A stretch of DNA of 64,000 nt, taken from the NCBI GenBank assembly GCA_935421135.1, contig OW285191.1, positions 8,069,504 to 8,133,503 of the forward strand, given 5' to 3'. The notes below the pieces were generated by a model, which ran no database searches, was not told the DNA's origin, and worked only from the letters and a program-made list of their open reading frames with translations. This document shows, in pieces, positions 61,082-64,000 of this stretch (the first letter of the stretch is position 1; the number at the start of each line of letters is the position of its first letter). This DNA comes from Bugulina stolonifera (Eukaryota; Bryozoa; Gymnolaemata; Cheilostomatida; Bugulidae). A program made the translations under genes and the position numbers.

Positions 61082-62898
61082 TTAGTTGCCTTTCTGCGGC
61101 TTCCCCATAACCTTTTTAGCATTAAATACGTTGAATCTCAGATCAACGTCTTCTTCGGCACTGACTTCAGATGGTGTAGAGTCTTCGTGGATCAATACTT
61201 CCTCCACTGGGGATGGTGTAGTTATCTTAATCAGAGCTGGAGTTGTCCGCTCTTCAATTGCATCTACACAAAAGTACATAAAACTCACAGAAAGTATCAG
61301 CTAAAATGTACTTAAACAGAAGTGTTCTGAATACAAGATTCAAATTTTTGTTTTTCAAATAGCAAAATGCAAAAGAATATTGTCTGGCAAATTGTAATTT
61401 TATTTGAAGTCAAGTTTTGTATAAAGAACAGAACTGGTGCACGTGAAAGTCAGATCACTGTTCCATCAATGAATATGATATTGTATGGGTTAAAGTACCT
61501 GGTTGTTCAAGAATTTCTGTTAGGGATATAGAAGGCTTCTTAGAGCTGTCCGAAGTCTTGCTGCCTTGTCTATGTTTAAGAGCTCTCTCCATATCTTCTC
61601 TGTTGTTGAAGCCGAGCCAGATGTGCATTGTTTCCTCTTTGGGCGTTTCCAATAGTTTCCTTGATCTTGTTTGAGGCAACCTTGAATCTACAAGGAGAAA
61701 TTACTTAGGCAGCTGATAACATTCAACCTTGGTTGAAGCTAATGGACATAATTGAGAGTCAGTTAATTTGTCATTAGGTCAGTCAGTCTAACGAATCAGT
61801 CATTGAATCAGCCGATGAGTCATTGAGTCGGTCATTGAGTCGGTCATTGAGTCGGTCATTGAGTCGGTCATCCAGTCAGTCATTCAGTCAGTCATCCTGT
61901 CAGTCATCCAGTCAGTCATCTAGCCAGTCATCCAGTCAGTCATCCAGTCAGTCATCCAGTCAGTCATCCAGTCAGTCATCCAGTCAGTCATCCAGTCGGT
62001 CAAAAAGTACCCTTGTAGTTACTGCCAAGGTTTAGTTAGTAGTAACATCAAGAAACTAACTATACACAGAATAGCTTACCGTCATCAAATGGACCTTTAG
62101 CAGCATTTAAATATGGAGTGTTTGGTTTGTTATCCGGTGTGAACCTCACAGATCTCCTAGTCGGTAAACGCGATTGTGGCACAGATAGCGAACCCGGTCG
62201 GCTATTGTTTTTTTCCTGCCCACTAAACTCTTGACGAGTTTCATTGTCACAAAATATGTGAAATGTTTTCTCTTTCAACTTGTCATTGGCGTCATCGATG
62301 ACATTATCAGCCTCTTCCTTTCCCACTAAAACAGCAGAACTAGCATATGTACATAAAATATGATACAGATTACTTCGGGAGCCTATTCATGTTCCTATGT
62401 TTTGTTTTTGCTTTGCGTGTGAATGGACATAGGCCTTTATTTATACTTGAATATGTCAGGTCTGAATTGTAGAAAGAAGCTATGCAACTATATTGTACAT
62501 CAAATAAAATGGCTGTCGAAGAGAGACATGTAAATTTTAAAATATATACATGTACTTACAAGTAGTACGTGCAAGTAGATGTGCATATAAGTACATCACG
62601 TATGTATACCTACATGGAAGTACATGTACATTCAAGTACATGTAAGTATATGTAGATGCGTTCGTGTACAGATATGCAGAGAGAGGAGTCATGATAATAG
62701 AAACTTACATGATGATTTATCTCTGTACAGAGTGCGTGACATTTCTTTAAACTTCTTTTGTATTTTATGTACAGAATTCCCAGTATACTTTATCTGGTTT
62801 CTCATCTTTGATATAAGAGAAATGTAAGCTGGGTCTTCTACATTCATTTTATACGCTGACAGACTTCTTCTTGGTACCTGCCATGGCCTTGTTCTCAT
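61082..62898 (-). CDS. Unknown 268-residue protein
   Basis: Four exons on the minus strand join in phase: 62898-62709, 62325-62080, 61687-61499 and 61263-61082 (TAA). The first ATG is taken as start; an in-frame ATG at 62847 (MNVEDPAYI) is an equally reasonable start. Residues ~20-65 are helical and basic (ISKMRNQIKYTGNSVHKIQK). Then come a polar region, a TRRSVRFTP stretch that contains a PP1-docking-type RVxF-like motif (SVRF), an RKLLETPKEE segment, and TP-containing sites (TTPAL, TTPSP, STPSE) before a short conserved-looking end (DVDLRFNVFNAKKVMGKPQK). TP sites and SVRF hint at cell-cycle phosphorylation, but I do not recognise the family. The second intron contains a minisatellite. Confidence 0.65.
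61823..62000. repeat. 12-bp minisatellite in an intron
   Basis: Copies of GTCAGTCATCCA, with GTCGGTCATTGA variants at the left, inside the second intron of the minus-strand gene. The CAGTCA core resembles the 14-bp array at 953-1535. Confidence 0.93.
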
Positions 62899-62910
62899 TA
62901 GTACAAATAC

Positions 62911-63509
62911 CAGAGATGTGTGCAAGTTTTATTTTGGAAGCTCAAGTTTTCATGGCCAACTCTTAGTTGTGACTTTTCAAGTTACAAGTCAATTCTTTCA
63001 GTGACAGATCAAAACTTTCAAGTTACAAGTTAAACATTTACATGTCCCCAGAAACTCAAGTTTTTGTCAAGTTATCCAAGTTAACTACAAGCAAGTTTCA
63101 ATTCAATTCTTTTCTTGTTTAACTCGAGTCTTTTTATAGAGTTATTGAGTTATTGTTTAGCTTATGGTGAAATTTTGTTAGGAAATGGTGTTAGAAGTTC
63201 AAATTTCAAAGCAAAATGTCACAGTTTTAGTGTAAAATGTGTTATAATTGTGGTTGTGGTTGGTGTTATAACTGTGGTTATTTCTATTCATTACAATTCA
63301 CAGCTGCCCAATGAAAACTCGAGTTATTGAATATTTCAACATAATGATGTGTGAGTTGAGAGTCTTTGATCATAGCCATAATTGAATTACAATTCAAGTT
63401 ACAAGTTTTTGACAGCTGTATATTCAAGTTACGAGTCTTTATAATAAGCCATAAAATGTTGCTTGAATTAACTCGAGTGAGAGTCTTTAACTCGAGTCTG
63501 GCATCTCTG
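62911..63509. mobile_element. Old hAT-like element immediately upstream of the minus-strand gene
   Basis: Begins CAGAGATGTGTGCAAGTTTT and ends with the reverse complement of CAGAGATGCCAGACTCGAG. The interior is AAGTTACAAGT/ACTCGAGT-rich like the element at 5529-6160. The flanks ACAAATAC and (two bases further out) TCAAATAC are near-identical octamers. It begins 13 bp upstream of the presumed ATG at 62898, so it would supply or displace the 5' UTR or promoter. Confidence 0.65.
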
Positions 63510-64000
63510 AGTCAAATACTAACATAATTTGTTTACCAGAGATGAAATATTTAATCAGTACGGATGATTTTAGGACTTAACCACAAAAACATAGTCTTAT
63601 TGTACATGTACATAAGAATACTGAATGCATTTGGAGTTGTGGTATCCTATTGTTAAGGAGAAGACAACTGCCTAATATAATAACTGACATGGGGAAGGAC
63701 TGACTCCTTTCGTATCGATATCCTTACAGCAACACCATACACCAACACCATACACCAACACCATACACCAACACCATACACCAACACCATACACCAACAC
63801 CATACACCAACACCATACACCAACACCATACACCAACACCATACACCAACACCATACACCAACACCATACACCAACACCATACACCAACACCATACACCA
63901 ACTCCTGAATCTCTGCCATGCAAAAGTGTCAGCTTGTTTGCTTCAACGAATTTCTAGCGCTTACAACCTTACACATATTATATTCTAGTGGATCAATCAA
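63510..64000. other. Right flank with 13-bp satellite
   Basis: Non-coding apart from the repeat at 63729. A GGAGAAGACAACTG motif lies at 63657. Confidence 0.5.
63729..63901. repeat. 13-bp tandem satellite
   Basis: About 13 perfect copies of CACCATACACCAA. It is open on the minus strand as a Val/Cys/Trp-rich repeat peptide, an artefact of the unit. Confidence 0.95.

Noticed and set aside
63653..63923. Minus-strand frames repeating a Val/Tyr/Gly/Cys/Trp motif
   Set aside because: Translation of the 13-bp satellite.

Overview
The window is AT-rich nuclear DNA from an animal. The host genes have many small exons with GT-AG introns (one GC-AG intron occurs in the mobile element), and the encoded families (leucine-rich repeat, ankyrin, a BH3-like protein) are metazoan in character. 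With abundant hAT-type, Ty3/gypsy-type and Polinton-type mobile DNA, a marine invertebrate such as a sponge is my best guess. That is an inference; no single marker proves it.

Left part (1-27 kb): a leucine-rich-repeat gene with F-box-like features (seven exons seen, 5' end probably cut by the window edge) runs to 7617. Its introns hold a 14-bp satellite, an inverted old LTR and a hAT-type element with a perfect 8-bp target duplication. Then come an old LTR of the same family, a ten-exon gene for a 452-residue protein of unknown family (10109-13811), and a two-exon ankyrin-repeat gene (18884-21401). About 5.8 kb follows in which I see no convincing gene.

Middle part (27.2-43 kb): two mobile elements lie only 460 bp apart. 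The first (27201-36862) has ~545-bp GC-rich terminal inverted repeats, AG...CT ends and a 6-bp target duplication, the signature of Polinton/Maverick elements. It is only 9.66 kb long. I find a complete protein-primed-type family B DNA polymerase gene (three exons), a divergent gene for a Lys/acidic-rich protein with two similar beta-rich domains (candidate single-stranded-DNA-binding protein), and one uncertain coding region. I find no integrase, packaging ATPase, protease or capsid gene. Between the two divergent genes sits a ~760-bp palindrome of 31-bp repeats. It looks like a stripped-down replication module moved by integrase supplied in trans. The second element (37329-42974) is a young LTR retrotransposon with a tRNA-Leu-type primer site and one giant Gag-like ORF but no pol; a 631-bp MITE has jumped into its 3' LTR.

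Right part (43-64 kb): a hAT-type MITE; a short duplicated copy of the first exon of the leftmost gene, flanked by a 20-bp direct repeat; a seven-exon gene (50027-58613) whose 379-residue disordered product carries a BH3-like motif and a beta-TrCP-type DSGxxS degron; and a four-exon minus-strand gene for a 268-residue unknown protein (61082-62898), with a hAT-like insertion starting 13 bp upstream of its presumed start. Exon chains were built by hand from splice consensus and phase; in each spliced gene the summed coding length is a multiple of three.
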